From UMGS172 sp045578845 (GTDB lineage Bacteria; Bacillota; Clostridia; Oscillospirales; Acutalibacteraceae): DNA of 64,000 nucleotides. The stretch is taken from positions 44,134-108,133 of the forward strand of contig JAZNLA010000061.1 in the NCBI GenBank assembly GCA_045578845.1. The letters run 5' to 3'. This document shows, one piece after another, positions 1-7,833 of the stretch (position 1 is the stretch's first letter; each line of letters begins with the position of its first letter). Position numbers and translations under genes: made by a program. The notes under the pieces were generated by a model. It made no database searches. It had not been told where the DNA came from and saw only the letters and a list, made by a program, of their open reading frames with translations.

Positions 1-57
1 GAAAAGGCCGTTTTTTTGGGATAAGCATAAATTTTCTTTTAATTCTTTTGCCTTCAT
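1..57 (-). CDS. Start of a protein gene cut by the window edge, possibly M18-type aminopeptidase
   Basis: Nineteen codons are open from an ATG at 57 to the window edge. The start lies one base after the stop of the lytic transglycosylase gene, and an AAGGACGG ribosome site sits 8-9 bases upstream, inside the end of that gene, so translational coupling is likely. The peptide begins MKAKELKENLCLSQKNG. The pattern of a short ELK helix followed by KNG resembles the N-terminus of clostridial M18 aminopeptidases, but this is only a resemblance over 19 residues. That a gene starts here is well supported; its identity is tentative. Confidence 0.5.
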   Translation of the reverse strand, partial: MKAKELKENLCLSQKNGLF

Positions 58-58
58 A

Positions 59-613
59 TCAGTTACCGTCCTTATATAAAGAGTTGTATATTTTTATGGT
101 TTTTTCTATTCGTTTAACGTATTCTTTGGTTTCGGAGAACACTATATCCTCTTGTTCCAATTTACCGTCGTCGGCAATCCATTTATTTACGTTTCCGAGT
201 CCCGCGTTGTAAGCGGCGATTACGGTTTTTTGGTCGCCGTCAAAATACTCGATTAAATATTTAAGGTACCGTATACCGTATTTTATATTGATTTCAGGGT
301 CGGTTGCGTATTCATTAAAGGCCTTGTCTTCGCCTAAAATTTTTGCCATATCTAAAAATGTTTCTTCGGTCAGTTGCATTAATCCGACGGCATTGGCTGA
401 GGATTTTGCATTACTGTCAAAGTTACTTTCGCATTTTATAACCGAAAAACATAAAGTTGTAGGAACGTCGAATTCCTCAGAATATTTCGTAACAAAATCG
501 GCATAGTCTTTGGGATACAATGCCTTCATTATAGTATTATATCCAAAAATCACGAAAATTATAAGCAGTACTGCCGCTAAGATACCGCAAATTGCCTTTT
601 TAAAAATTTTCAT
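59..613 (-). CDS. Membrane-anchored lytic transglycosylase (SLT domain)
   Basis: This 184-aa protein should cleave peptidoglycan between MurNAc and GlcNAc on the outer face of the membrane. Residues about 8-28 form one hydrophobic segment (uncleaved anchor or signal). The SLT fold signatures follow: the catalytic Glu in CESNF (Glu62), GLMQL at 77-81 and AYNAG at 134-138. The length fits the small YjbJ/MltC-like clostridial enzymes. The start overlaps the end of coaE by four bases (ATGA), so it belongs to the coaE-ywlC-prfA operon. The family is clear; the exact physiological role (wall turnover, division) is not. Confidence 0.88.
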   Translation of the reverse strand: MKIFKKAICGILAAVLLIIFVIFGYNTIMKALYPKDYADFVTKYSEEFDVPTTLCFSVIKCESNFDSNAKSSANAVGLMQLTEETFLDMAKILGEDKAFNEYATDPEINIKYGIRYLKYLIEYFDGDQKTVIAAYNAGLGNVNKWIADDGKLEQEDIVFSETKEYVKRIEKTIKIYNSLYKDGN

Positions 614-1212
614 TTGCCGTATCCTTTCATAAGCGTTTCGAGTATTGTTTCGATTTTTAATGTGAAATCTTGCAAATTCCCGTTGTTTTCGACAATATAG
701 TCGGTCTTTTCATAGAATTGGTCGGGTTTTCCTGCGTCAAGCCTTATTTCGGCATCTGTGTCACTCAAATTATCGCGGGAAATTATCCGTTTTTTTCTAA
801 GATTTCGGTCACAAAGTACCGCAACCGTTACGTCGCAAACCGAGTCAATACCGCTTTCAAACAGCGTCGGTGCATCTAAAATAAGCAGTTTTACGCCGTT
901 TTCCTTTTCGGTTGCTATCAGTTGCTTTATTTTTTCTGCAATTACGGGTAACATTATCGAATTTAAAATTTCGGTTTTTTCGCTTGTCGCAAATGCCTTT
1001 TCGGCGAGTTTTTTTCGCAGAAGTTCACCGTTTTGGTCTAAAATATCGTCACCGAAAGCAGTTTTGAGTGTGTTTAAAACCGCACTTTCTTTTGCGGTTA
1101 CTTCTCTTGCCACTTTGTCGCAGTCAATAGTTACGGCACCAAAACTTTCGGCTATAGGAGCGATAGACGATTTTCCGCTGCCCGTGGGGCCTGTAAGTCC
1201 TAAAATAATCAC
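610..1212 (-). CDS. coaE: Dephospho-CoA kinase
   Basis: CoaE phosphorylates the 3'-hydroxyl of dephospho-CoA, the last step of coenzyme A synthesis in the cytoplasm. The 200-aa length is normal. A P-loop, GPTGSGKS, is at residues 8-15, followed by the family's TIDCDKVAREV segment and the DAPTLFESG motif near residue 115 that precedes the lid. It overlaps ywlC upstream and the transglycosylase downstream by four bases each, so the three genes are translated from one message. Nothing is missing or broken. Confidence 0.95.
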   Translation of the reverse strand: MIILGLTGPTGSGKSSIAPIAESFGAVTIDCDKVAREVTAKESAVLNTLKTAFGDDILDQNGELLRKKLAEKAFATSEKTEILNSIMLPVIAEKIKQLIATEKENGVKLLILDAPTLFESGIDSVCDVTVAVLCDRNLRKKRIISRDNLSDTDAEIRLDAGKPDQFYEKTDYIVENNGNLQDFTLKIETILETLMKGYGK

Positions 1213-2240
1213 AGTTTTATCACCTCAAACGCGGCGGCACGGATAAGTCGGTTATAAACCGCTAAACCAACGCCGTTTTTTTCGGGCACCCTTGCAAAAC
1301 AGACCTTGCAATTTTTACTGTCAAGTTCACGCAACGCATCAAAAAGCACTGCGGCTTGGGCGGATTGGTCAGACCTTTCGCCAAATGATACGGTTGGAAC
1401 TGTCAGTCCCTCTTCTTCGCCCGAAAAAACGAGGGCGAAGGTGCCGTTTGTTGCATTTTGGTTTACATAAATCTTAAATTTTTCCAAATCGCCGTCAAGC
1501 ATAACCACCTTGGCTTTGGGCGAGTAGTGTTTATACTTCATACCGGGTGAGGCAACAGGTTTGCCTTTTTCGGGCTCGGATAATACCGCTTTGTCAACCT
1601 CAATGTCGGGTAAAACTTCGCGTAACTGTTCTAAAGTCACACCGCCCGGGCGTAGCAGTTTGGGCGGATTGGTGCAAAGCGTTATAACGGTTGACTCTAC
1701 GCCGACTTCTGACCTGTCCGATACAATTACGGCGTCAATTTTTCCGTCTAAATCCAAAAGCACATGGTCGGCTGTGGTGGGACTGGGCGAGCCCGATTTA
1801 TTTGCCGACGGTGCTGCCAACGGCAGACCGCTCAAACGTATAAGTTCTCTTGCTATTTTATTGGAGGGCATACGAACGGCCACCGTATCAAGTCCCGCAC
1901 TGACCGAAGACGGCACCTTGTCACTTCGTTTTAACACCATAGTAAAGGGGCCGGGCCAAAATTTTTCGGCAAGTTCAAGTGCTGTTGAGGGCAAATTCTC
2001 AACCACTTCTTTTAACATTTCGAGGTCTGACACATGAACTATCAAGGGATTATCCTGCGGACGTCCCTTTGCTTTAAAAATGTTTTCGACTGCGGTTTGG
2101 TTATAGGTACTTGCCGCAAGTCCGTACACCGTTTCGGTGGGCATGGCGACAAGACCGCCGTCTTGCAAAATTTTTGCGGCGGTTTTTAAATTTTCACAGT
2201 CTTTTTTTGTGTCAAATACCGAAAGTCTAAGGGTTTTCAA
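1209..2240 (-). CDS. ywlC: L-threonylcarbamoyladenylate synthase, two-domain Sua5 type
   Basis: This enzyme makes threonylcarbamoyl-AMP from threonine, bicarbonate and ATP, the first step of t6A formation at position 37 of ANN-decoding tRNAs. The 343 residues contain an N-terminal YrdC domain (about 15-200) with PTETVYG at 34-40, the KAKGRP segment at 57-61 and SANKSG, and a C-terminal Sua5 domain (from about 225, beginning at ASPGMKYKHYSP). The long form is typical of Bacillota. It starts directly after prfA (next base). In Bacillus prmC lies between prfA and ywlC; here it does not. Confidence 0.95.
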   Translation of the reverse strand: MKTLRLSVFDTKKDCENLKTAAKILQDGGLVAMPTETVYGLAASTYNQTAVENIFKAKGRPQDNPLIVHVSDLEMLKEVVENLPSTALELAEKFWPGPFTMVLKRSDKVPSSVSAGLDTVAVRMPSNKIARELIRLSGLPLAAPSANKSGSPSPTTADHVLLDLDGKIDAVIVSDRSEVGVESTVITLCTNPPKLLRPGGVTLEQLREVLPDIEVDKAVLSEPEKGKPVASPGMKYKHYSPKAKVVMLDGDLEKFKIYVNQNATNGTFALVFSGEEEGLTVPTVSFGERSDQSAQAAVLFDALRELDSKNCKVCFARVPEKNGVGLAVYNRLIRAAAFEVIKL

Positions 2241-3311
2241 TTAAGCGTCTTCCTCTTGTTTTAACATTTGGGTGCGGTAGTGGGTGATAAGCGGGTCTAT
2301 AATATCGTCAAGGTCACCGTTCAGCACCGAGTCTAATTTATAAAGGGTCAGTCCTATTCGGTGGTCGGTCACTCTGCCCTGAGGGAAGTTATAGGTGCGA
2401 ATTCTTTCCGAACGGTCGCCTGTGCCGACCTGTGATTTACGGTCGCTCGCCAAGGCGGCGTTTTGTTCGGCAACCATTTGCTCATACAGTCTTGAACGCA
2501 GCACCTTCATGGCTTTGTCCTTGTTTTTGTACTGACTGCGTTCGTCTTGACATTCAACCACAAGTCCCGTAGGCAGGTGGGTGATACGTATTGCCGATTC
2601 GGTTTTGTTAACGTGTTGACCGCCTGCACCGCCTGCACGGTAGGTGTCAATCTGCAAATCGGCAGGATTTATCTGGAGTTCGACTTCTTCTGCTTCGGGT
2701 AGTACCGCAACCGTTACGGTTGAGGTGTGTATTCTGCCGCTCGTTTCGGTTTCGGGTACACGCTGAACGCGGTGAACACCGCTTTCGTATTTAAGTCTTG
2801 AGTAGGCACCCTGCCCCTCAATCATAAAACTTACTTCTTTGTATCCGCCAAGTTCGGTTTCGTTCGCACCGACAGGTTCAATATGCCAACGGCGGGACTC
2901 GGCGTACATTCCGTACATTCTCGAAAGTTCGCCTGCAAAAAGTGCCGCTTCTTCGCCGCCTGCACCGCCGCGGATTTCGACAATTACATTTCGGTCGTCG
3001 TTGGGGTCGCGTGGCAAAAGCAAAATTTTAAGTTGGTCCGAAAGTGCGGAGATATTTTCCTTTAAACTGCCGAGTTCTTCTTCGGCAAGTTGTTTCATTT
3101 CTTTGTCAAGACCGCCTGTTTCCAATAGTGACAGGGTGTCTTGGAGTTCCTTTTTTGCCGATTTATATTCGCGGTATTTTTCAACAATAGGCGACAGAGT
3201 GCTGTGCTCTTTCATAAGTTCGGTAAAGGTTTCGCCCGTATTTGAGGGGTCGGACATTCTTGTACTTATTTCTTCGAATTTTAATTCAACTGCTTCTAAT
3301 TTATCAAACAT
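2241..3311 (-). CDS. prfA: Peptide chain release factor 1
   Basis: RF1 recognises UAA and UAG in the ribosomal A site and triggers release of the finished peptide. The 356-aa protein has the GGQ catalytic motif at 230-232, within AGGAGGQHVNKTESA, and a codon-recognition tripeptide PET at 186-188 (the RF1 PxT pattern, not the SPF of RF2). Its start overlaps the end of the DUF951 gene by eight bases and it abuts ywlC. The methyltransferase PrmC that modifies the GGQ glutamine is not encoded next to it, unlike in many relatives. Confidence 0.97.
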   Translation of the reverse strand: MFDKLEAVELKFEEISTRMSDPSNTGETFTELMKEHSTLSPIVEKYREYKSAKKELQDTLSLLETGGLDKEMKQLAEEELGSLKENISALSDQLKILLLPRDPNDDRNVIVEIRGGAGGEEAALFAGELSRMYGMYAESRRWHIEPVGANETELGGYKEVSFMIEGQGAYSRLKYESGVHRVQRVPETETSGRIHTSTVTVAVLPEAEEVELQINPADLQIDTYRAGGAGGQHVNKTESAIRITHLPTGLVVECQDERSQYKNKDKAMKVLRSRLYEQMVAEQNAALASDRKSQVGTGDRSERIRTYNFPQGRVTDHRIGLTLYKLDSVLNGDLDDIIDPLITHYRTQMLKQEEDA

Positions 3312-3507
3312 TATTCTGCTCTTTTCCCGCTTGTTTTTCTAGTTTTTTAATGAATTTTTCTATTTTTGCTCTCGGGGTCATAACCTCATGTCCGCATTTT
3401 TCACACTTAATTTTAAAATCTATACCGACACGCAAAACCAAAAACATGTTACAGCCACAAGGATGTGGTTTTTTGAGTTGCAGTCGGTCGCCGATCGAAA
3501 TATCCAT
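3304..3507 (-). CDS. DUF951 small zinc-ribbon-like protein
   Basis: A 67-aa protein of the DUF951 family, common in Bacillota and of unknown function. It shows the family's KKPHPCG block near residue 13 and the CEKCG pair, giving four cysteines (17, 19, 35, 38) that could hold zinc. The C-terminal third is lysine-rich, which would suit nucleic acid or ribosome binding, but that is only inference. It heads the prfA-ywlC-coaE operon and overlaps prfA. In other Bacillota DUF951 genes often sit near ribosome or replication genes. Confidence 0.88.
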   Translation of the reverse strand: MDISIGDRLQLKKPHPCGCNMFLVLRVGIDFKIKCEKCGHEVMTPRAKIEKFIKKLEKQAGKEQNNV

Positions 3508-3535
3508 GGAAAAATCCCCCTTTTGAAAAATTTAC

Positions 3536-3576
3536 TTAAAAAAGGTATGGCAACCCCATAAAAAGCCGCCATACCT
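3536..3576 (-). terminator. Rho-independent terminator after jag
   Basis: On the minus strand a perfect 9-bp stem, AGGTATGGC paired with GCCATACCT (3568-3576 and 3543-3551), is followed by a run of seven T (3542 downward). It lies between the jag stop (3585) and the DUF951 start (3507) and should end the rpmH-jag transcript. No clear promoter fits in the remaining 30 bases, so the DUF951-prfA operon is read through or uses a promoter inside jag. Confidence 0.85.
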
Positions 3577-3584
3577 CAAAAAAT

Positions 3585-4550
3585 CTATTTACCGAGTTTG
3601 CCGTAAAGTTTTGTGCCGTCAACCTGTTTTGGTTTTTCGGACTCAATACTGTCAGGTGCGGGCGAATCGGTTGTTCTGGCGGCTTTACCGCTGAAACCCT
3701 GTCTTGCTCTGCCTTGACGGTTATCTCTGCCGCCTCTACCGGACATAGGACGGGGTGACTTGCCGTCGGGACAAATAACAACGCGTCTTGAGGCACCGTC
3801 GCCAACAGATGTAGAGTAAACACCCTCTATACTTTGAACGGCAGTGTGGATAATTCTACGCTCGTACGGATTCATAGGCTCAAGTGAACGGGTATGGCCG
3901 GTGCGAAGTACCTGACCGGCAGTTCTTTTGGCAAGCGACTCTAAGGTCGATTCTCTTCTTTCGCGGTAGTTGCCGATGTCGATAACAATGCGGTAGTAAC
4001 CGCCGCCGTTTTCGTTGGCAACAAGCGAGGCCAAATACTGTAAAGCGTCTAAGGTTTCGCCGCGGCGACCTATAATAACGCCCAATTTATCATTGCCCAA
4101 AAGGGTGATTTTCGAGCCGCCTTCTATTTCCGAAATAGTTGCACCGTTTACGTCACAGTCTAACTTTGCCAAAATGCCCGAAATGTATTTAAAGGCCTTG
4201 CCTGCAGGGGAGTTTTCGTCAACGCTTTCGGCGGGAACACCGACTGCTGCGGGCTCTTTTGCTTGGTCTTTAACGGTTTCTTTAACTGCAGGGGAAGGGG
4301 TTTTTGCAGGTGCGGTTTTTTTGCCATGTTTTGCGTTGCGGTCTTTACGGGGCTTAACCTCATCGGGACCTTCAACATAAGCACGTACTTTGGCTTCACT
4401 GCCGCCGAAAAGTCCCAAAACTTTTTTCTTTGCTTCGGCAAGAATTTCAAAGTTTACGTCTTCTTCAATATTTGCACCTAATTTATTTATTGCGTCTTCC
4501 TGTGCCTCTGTAACGGTGGCACCGACGCCGATTGCTTCTTTAATAATCAA
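3585..4550 (-). CDS. jag: Jag/KhpB RNA-binding protein (Jag-N, KH, R3H)
   Basis: Jag (KhpB, EloR) is a single-stranded RNA-binding protein that with KhpA influences cell elongation and division in Gram-positives. The 321 residues show an N-terminal Jag_N domain (1-52), a low-complexity Lys/Pro/Ala linker (about 62-115), a KH domain whose GRRG loop is at 161-164, and an R3H domain with the RxxxH motif at 231-235. After about residue 265 there is an unusual basic, Arg/Gly-rich tail of roughly 55 residues. It follows yidC by 20 bases, the standard arrangement in Bacillota. Confidence 0.95.
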   Translation of the reverse strand: MIIKEAIGVGATVTEAQEDAINKLGANIEEDVNFEILAEAKKKVLGLFGGSEAKVRAYVEGPDEVKPRKDRNAKHGKKTAPAKTPSPAVKETVKDQAKEPAAVGVPAESVDENSPAGKAFKYISGILAKLDCDVNGATISEIEGGSKITLLGNDKLGVIIGRRGETLDALQYLASLVANENGGGYYRIVIDIGNYRERRESTLESLAKRTAGQVLRTGHTRSLEPMNPYERRIIHTAVQSIEGVYSTSVGDGASRRVVICPDGKSPRPMSGRGGRDNRQGRARQGFSGKAARTTDSPAPDSIESEKPKQVDGTKLYGKLGK

Positions 4551-4570
4551 CGTATTTTTCTCCTTAACGG

Positions 4571-5740
4571 TTATTTCTCTTCTGTGTCAGGTTGCGGTGT
4601 GGTGCAGGCAGCAATTCTTGCTTTTTCTTGCTTGTCGCGGTCGATTACCGTTTTAGCCTGCTCTTTGGCTATGATTACATTCGGTCCGTATACAATCTGC
4701 GAAAGTATCTGAAGTCCTCCCGAAATTACATTGGAACACGCCCAATAGAAACCGACAGCACCGGGAACGGTGAACGCAATGTAAAGCGAAAACAGCGGCA
4801 TCATGAGCATCATTACAGCCATATTGGGTGCATCGGGATTGATTTTCTTTTGCATAATCATAGAGGCAATACTTGAAAGCATTGCAGTTGCAAAGGATAA
4901 AATAGGTATCAGCCAAATCGCCTCGAATTTGGTTAAATTCCAAGAGAAGCGGGGCGTTTCGGTTAAATCAAGACCGAAAAGACCGAAGTTGGTTTTTCGG
5001 ACATCTTCTAAATCTCCGCCGCTTTTTTGGAACTGATAAGCGATAACGGGGTATTTAGACTGTCCGTTCTCGTCGGCTGATAAGAACTCTACCAATTCAA
5101 CCTCTCTGACCACTTTTGATTTGTCAGTGGCTTTGCGGATGATTTCTTCGACTGAGCCTTTTTGAACATTATCCTTTTTCATTGCGTTAGCATTTTCGAC
5201 AATGATAAGTTTAGCAAAATATTCGTTGGCGTCTACACCGTATTCTTTGGAAAGTTCAATAACAGTATCAGATGTCATAACACTCTGGAGTCCTGCGGCA
5301 TTCCAATCAATGGTGCTGTCGTTGCTTTCGGCAACCCTTGTGTAAGAAACCCAGTTTTTAGCGGAATTGATAGCGTCAGTATCAACCATTTGAACGAATT
5401 TAAGCGGACTTACAACCGCCCAATAAACGCCCATAAGCACTACCATTCTTATTATCATCGGCAGACAACCGCCCGACATTGAAACCTTCTCTTTTGCGTA
5501 GAGTTCGTTCATAGCCTGACTGTATTTCTGCTTGTCATTACCGTATTTTTTCTTTAAAGCGTCAAGTTTCGGCTTTAATTTTGCCTGCTTTGCGGTAGAT
5601 TTTTGGGATTTTAAGGTAAGCGGTAACATGCAAAGGTTTACAAGTAAAGTAAACGCAACAACCGAAGCGGCAAAGTTGTTGCCGAGTAGGTCGCTGAGCC
5701 TGCCCAAAATCCATCCCATAGCGTAACTGATATAATCCAT
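4571..5740 (-). CDS. yidC: Membrane protein insertase YidC/OxaA/SpoIIIJ family
   Basis: YidC inserts and folds membrane proteins with or without SecYEG. The conserved five-helix core is visible: first helix at about 24-44 ending in LPLTLK, a charged cytoplasmic coiled segment (50-85), then GGCLP at 90-94, and further hydrophobic segments from about 260 on. At 389 aa it is about 125-130 residues longer than Bacillus SpoIIIJ because of a hydrophilic extracytoplasmic insertion, roughly residues 115-250. The first helix has Asn35 (LLVNL) where family members usually carry the groove arginine, while Arg98 appears in the second core helix (MIIRM). The tail is charged. Family call is firm. Confidence 0.95.
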   Translation of the reverse strand: MDYISYAMGWILGRLSDLLGNNFAASVVAFTLLVNLCMLPLTLKSQKSTAKQAKLKPKLDALKKKYGNDKQKYSQAMNELYAKEKVSMSGGCLPMIIRMVVLMGVYWAVVSPLKFVQMVDTDAINSAKNWVSYTRVAESNDSTIDWNAAGLQSVMTSDTVIELSKEYGVDANEYFAKLIIVENANAMKKDNVQKGSVEEIIRKATDKSKVVREVELVEFLSADENGQSKYPVIAYQFQKSGGDLEDVRKTNFGLFGLDLTETPRFSWNLTKFEAIWLIPILSFATAMLSSIASMIMQKKINPDAPNMAVMMLMMPLFSLYIAFTVPGAVGFYWACSNVISGGLQILSQIVYGPNVIIAKEQAKTVIDRDKQEKARIAACTTPQPDTEEK

Positions 5741-5749
5741 AGCAAATCC

Positions 5750-6040
5750 TTACTTCCGACCGTTAGCCTTGTCGGATAAAAATAATGTGTCCTTTGTGGC
5801 GACGGCGTGTTTTTTACGGCGTTCGCCCTTTGACGGTACGGGGTCGTAACCGCCCTTGCAAAACGGATTGCACCGCAAAATTCGCCAAACAGTAAGAAAT
5901 AAACCGACTATGGCACCTCTTTCGGCGAAGGCTTCAACCGAATATTCAGAGCAGGTCGGTGTGAACCGACAGCACGGTGCTTTTAAAGGCGACAAAAATT
6001 TGCGGTAAAACTTTACAAGTGCAATAAATATGTGTTTCAT
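5750..6040 (-). CDS. yidD: Membrane protein insertion efficiency factor YidD
   Basis: YidD is a small membrane-associated protein that helps YidC-dependent insertion. The 96-aa sequence carries the complete family signature: an N-terminal amphipathic helix, CCRFTPTCSEYS at 23-34, the LRCNPF block at 55-60 and GGYDPVP at 63-69. The last 25 residues are a variable charged tail. It overlaps rnpA by four bases and precedes yidC by nine bases, the canonical order. Confidence 0.95.
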   Translation of the reverse strand: MKHIFIALVKFYRKFLSPLKAPCCRFTPTCSEYSVEAFAERGAIVGLFLTVWRILRCNPFCKGGYDPVPSKGERRKKHAVATKDTLFLSDKANGRK

Positions 6041-6384
6041 TGTGTGTTTTCGGGGATTAACCCTAATTTTTCAAGGTGTTCTTTCATAACGCGGGCAATT
6101 TCGGTGCTTTTTGTATACGGGGTTTTGCCGCGGGCGACAAAAACAATATCGGCACCGCCGCAGTCTAAATACGGGAAACATTCCCTTGCCGCTGCCGCAA
6201 TTACCCGTCTTGCCCGATTTCTCATGACGGCACAACCGACTTTTTTGCCGGAAGTAATACCGTAGCGAATAACACCCAGACGGTTGTTTTGTACATAAGT
6301 AACAAGCACAGGGCTAATCATACTACGCCCTCTGCCGTAAAGACGGCGGAAATCCTTATTAAGATTTAATTTTTCGGATTTCAA
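6037..6384 (-). CDS. rnpA: Ribonuclease P protein component
   Basis: RnpA binds the RNase P RNA and helps cut the 5' leader from pre-tRNAs. The 115-aa protein has normal length and the RNR signature within MRNRARR (54-60) in the central helix, preceded by the aromatic strand region. Spacing to rpmH upstream is about 95 bases and contains a hairpin with a T-run, so rnpA is probably expressed by partial read-through of that hairpin. It overlaps yidD by four bases. Confidence 0.95.
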   Translation of the reverse strand: MKSEKLNLNKDFRRLYGRGRSMISPVLVTYVQNNRLGVIRYGITSGKKVGCAVMRNRARRVIAAAARECFPYLDCGGADIVFVARGKTPYTKSTEIARVMKEHLEKLGLIPENTQ

Positions 6385-6452
6385 TTAAGCAGTCCTCTCT
6401 TTAAAACGTCCTATATATTATAATGTATAGGGCAAAATTAACTCACCATTCG

Positions 6453-6480
6453 AAAAAAGGTCACATAAGGTGACCTTTTC
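6453..6480 (-). terminator. Hairpin with T-run between rpmH and rnpA (attenuating terminator)
   Basis: A perfect 10-bp stem (AAAAGGTCAC at 6455-6464 with GTGACCTTTT at 6470-6479) with a 5-base loop begins directly after the rpmH stop. Read on the minus strand it ends in six T. It would reduce transcription from the abundant rpmH message into rnpA-yidD-yidC-jag, matching the much higher need for L34. Confidence 0.75.
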
Positions 6481-6615
6481 TCAGTAGGTAAGACTTTGTC
6501 TGCCTTTTGCTCTGCGGCGGGCAAGTACCTTGCGGCCGTTAGCGGTAGACATTCTCTTACGGAAACCGTGTTCCTTCATACGATGAAGTTTTTTAGGCTG
6601 ATAAGTTCTTTTCAT
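6481..6615 (-). CDS. rpmH: 50S ribosomal protein L34
   Basis: This 44-codon gene encodes the basic ribosomal protein L34. The peptide starts MKRTYQPKKLHRMKEHGF and continues with the family's RKRMSTANGRKVLARRRAKGR segment, matching L34 along its full length. An AGGAGG ribosome site lies 8 bases before the ATG at 6615, and a near-consensus promoter lies 110 bases upstream. It is the first gene of the rpmH-rnpA-yidD-yidC-jag cluster. In most Bacillota dnaA is the divergent neighbour; here pyrH is. Confidence 0.97.
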   Translation of the reverse strand: MKRTYQPKKLHRMKEHGFRKRMSTANGRKVLARRRAKGRQSLTY

Positions 6616-6726
6616 GGTTACAAACCTCCTTTATTTTCGGTTGCGGTTATGTCGCGGGGGTTTAGACGGCGTAATATATAACACCCTTAAACGAGTATAG
6701 TTACAGACATAACCTATCAATTTAGG

Positions 6727-6756
6727 ATTATACCTCAAATAACCGTATTCTGTCAA
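6727..6756 (-). promoter_or_regulatory. Sigma-A promoter of the rpmH operon
   Basis: On the minus strand TTGACA (6756-6751) and TATAAT (6732-6727) are both perfect consensus, separated by 18 bases. The start point would fall near 6720, leaving a leader of about 100 bases before rpmH. Confidence 0.85.
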
Positions 6757-7044
6757 TAAATTTTTGATTTGTTAACATAAATTTTTTACCCTTGGTCCGC
6801 AAAACACATTATGTAGTGGGGAAAAATTTCACAAGCACAACGAAAATGAGCAAGGGCGGTACGGCTTGCCCGCAAATATCTCTTAGGGTTGTCATTCCGA
6901 GCGAAGCCGAGAAATCTCTACTGTCTACAAATCGGGGACGGTGTTTACAACGTTTTGCGAAATCCCCCTGTCTTGCCGAACGGTAATCCGCTTATTTGCA
7001 CAAAAATAAAACTTTTTGCGATGGCAAAAAGCAGTAAGTTGTAA
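6757..7044. other. Gene-free stretch between the rpmH and pyrH promoters
   Basis: No plausible gene is visible. It holds one copy of a dispersed short repeat (6889-6918) and GC-richer flanking segments on an AT-rich background. I looked for DnaA boxes (TTATCCACA and one-mismatch forms) because the rpmH operon often marks oriC, and saw none convincing. Confidence 0.6.
6889..6918 (+). repeat. Dispersed short repeat, copy 1
   Basis: The sequence TTGTCATTCCGAGCGAAG followed by CCGAGAAATCTC matches, with few changes, segments at 37934-38022 and 41440-41498. It is intergenic in each case. Similar GTCATTCCGAGCGAAG-type repeats are widespread in gut bacterial genomes. Unlike the other two places, only one arm is present here. 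Confidence 0.75.
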
Positions 7045-7073
7045 TTGACTTTGGGTGTGATATAGGGTACAAT
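7045..7073 (+). promoter_or_regulatory. Sigma-A promoter of the pyrH-polC gene string
   Basis: TTGACT (7045-7050) and TACAAT (7068-7073) are separated by exactly 17 bases, each one base from consensus. Transcription would start about 7080, giving a short leader before the pyrH ATG at 7109. Confidence 0.85.
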
Positions 7074-7108
7074 GTAAATGAATATAAATTTAACGGAGTT
7101 GTGAAATT

Positions 7109-7813
7109 ATGGAACCTGCATTTAAACGAATTTTACTCAAACTCAGCGGCGAGGTGCTTGCCGGCGAAAAGAAAACGGGCATTGATTTTGGGATGGTTGA
7201 AACGGTTTCGGAACGTATTAAAACAATCGTTGAAATGGGTGTTGAGGTCGGTATTGTTATCGGCGGCGGCAACTTTTGGCGTGGTAGGTCGAGCGGCAGT
7301 ATGGACCGCACAAGGGCCGACAGTATGGGTATGCTTGCCACCGTTATAAACTGCCTTGCACTTTGTGACACTTTAGAGCAAATGGGTGTAAAATCCACTG
7401 TTATGACGGCGGTTGATATGAACAAAATCGCCGAGCCGTTTACCGCAAGAGGTGCTAAAGAACGTTTGGAAAAGGGCGAGGTTGTAATCTTCGGTGCGGG
7501 TACGGGAAATCCGTTCTTCTCAACCGATACGGGTGCCGCACTGCGTGCTGCAGAGATAAATGCAGATGTTATCTTTAAGGCAACCAACGTTGACGGTGTT
7601 TACGACTCTGACCCCAATAAAAACCCCGATGCCAAAAAGTTCGACACCTTAACACATTCCGATGTTTTAGCAAAGGATTTACACGTAATGGATGCCGCGG
7701 CGGCTTCGCTTTGCAGGGACAACGACATTAACATACTTGTATTTAACCTTAACGACCCCGACAATATTGTACGTGCGGTCAAGGGTGAAAAAATAGGCAC
7801 ATTGGTAAAGTAA
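7109..7813 (+). CDS. pyrH: UMP kinase
   Basis: PyrH phosphorylates UMP to UDP with ATP; it is the hexameric amino-acid-kinase type specific to bacteria. The 234-aa length is normal. Seen are KLSGEVLAG near the start, the glycine loop IGGGNFWRGR at about 50-59, and TDTGAALRAAE around 145. It is the first gene after the 7045 promoter and lies 20 bases before frr, the common pyrH-frr pairing. Confidence 0.97.
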   Translation: MEPAFKRILLKLSGEVLAGEKKTGIDFGMVETVSERIKTIVEMGVEVGIVIGGGNFWRGRSSGSMDRTRADSMGMLATVINCLALCDTLEQMGVKSTVMTAVDMNKIAEPFTARGAKERLEKGEVVIFGAGTGNPFFSTDTGAALRAAEINADVIFKATNVDGVYDSDPNKNPDAKKFDTLTHSDVLAKDLHVMDAAAASLCRDNDINILVFNLNDPDNIVRAVKGEKIGTLVK

Positions 7814-7833
7814 TAGAAATAAGGAGATATATT

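Noticed and set aside
758..1246. 162-codon open frame opposite coaE
   Set aside because: Shadow of coaE/ywlC on the minus strand; Ser/Phe-rich composition typical of antisense frames.
6496..6681. 61-codon open frame on the plus strand across rpmH
   Set aside because: The minus strand encodes complete L34 with promoter and ribosome site.
6757..7044. Replication origin next to rpmH
   Set aside because: No dnaA gene and no TTATCCACA-like cluster could be read; kept only as a question in the findings.
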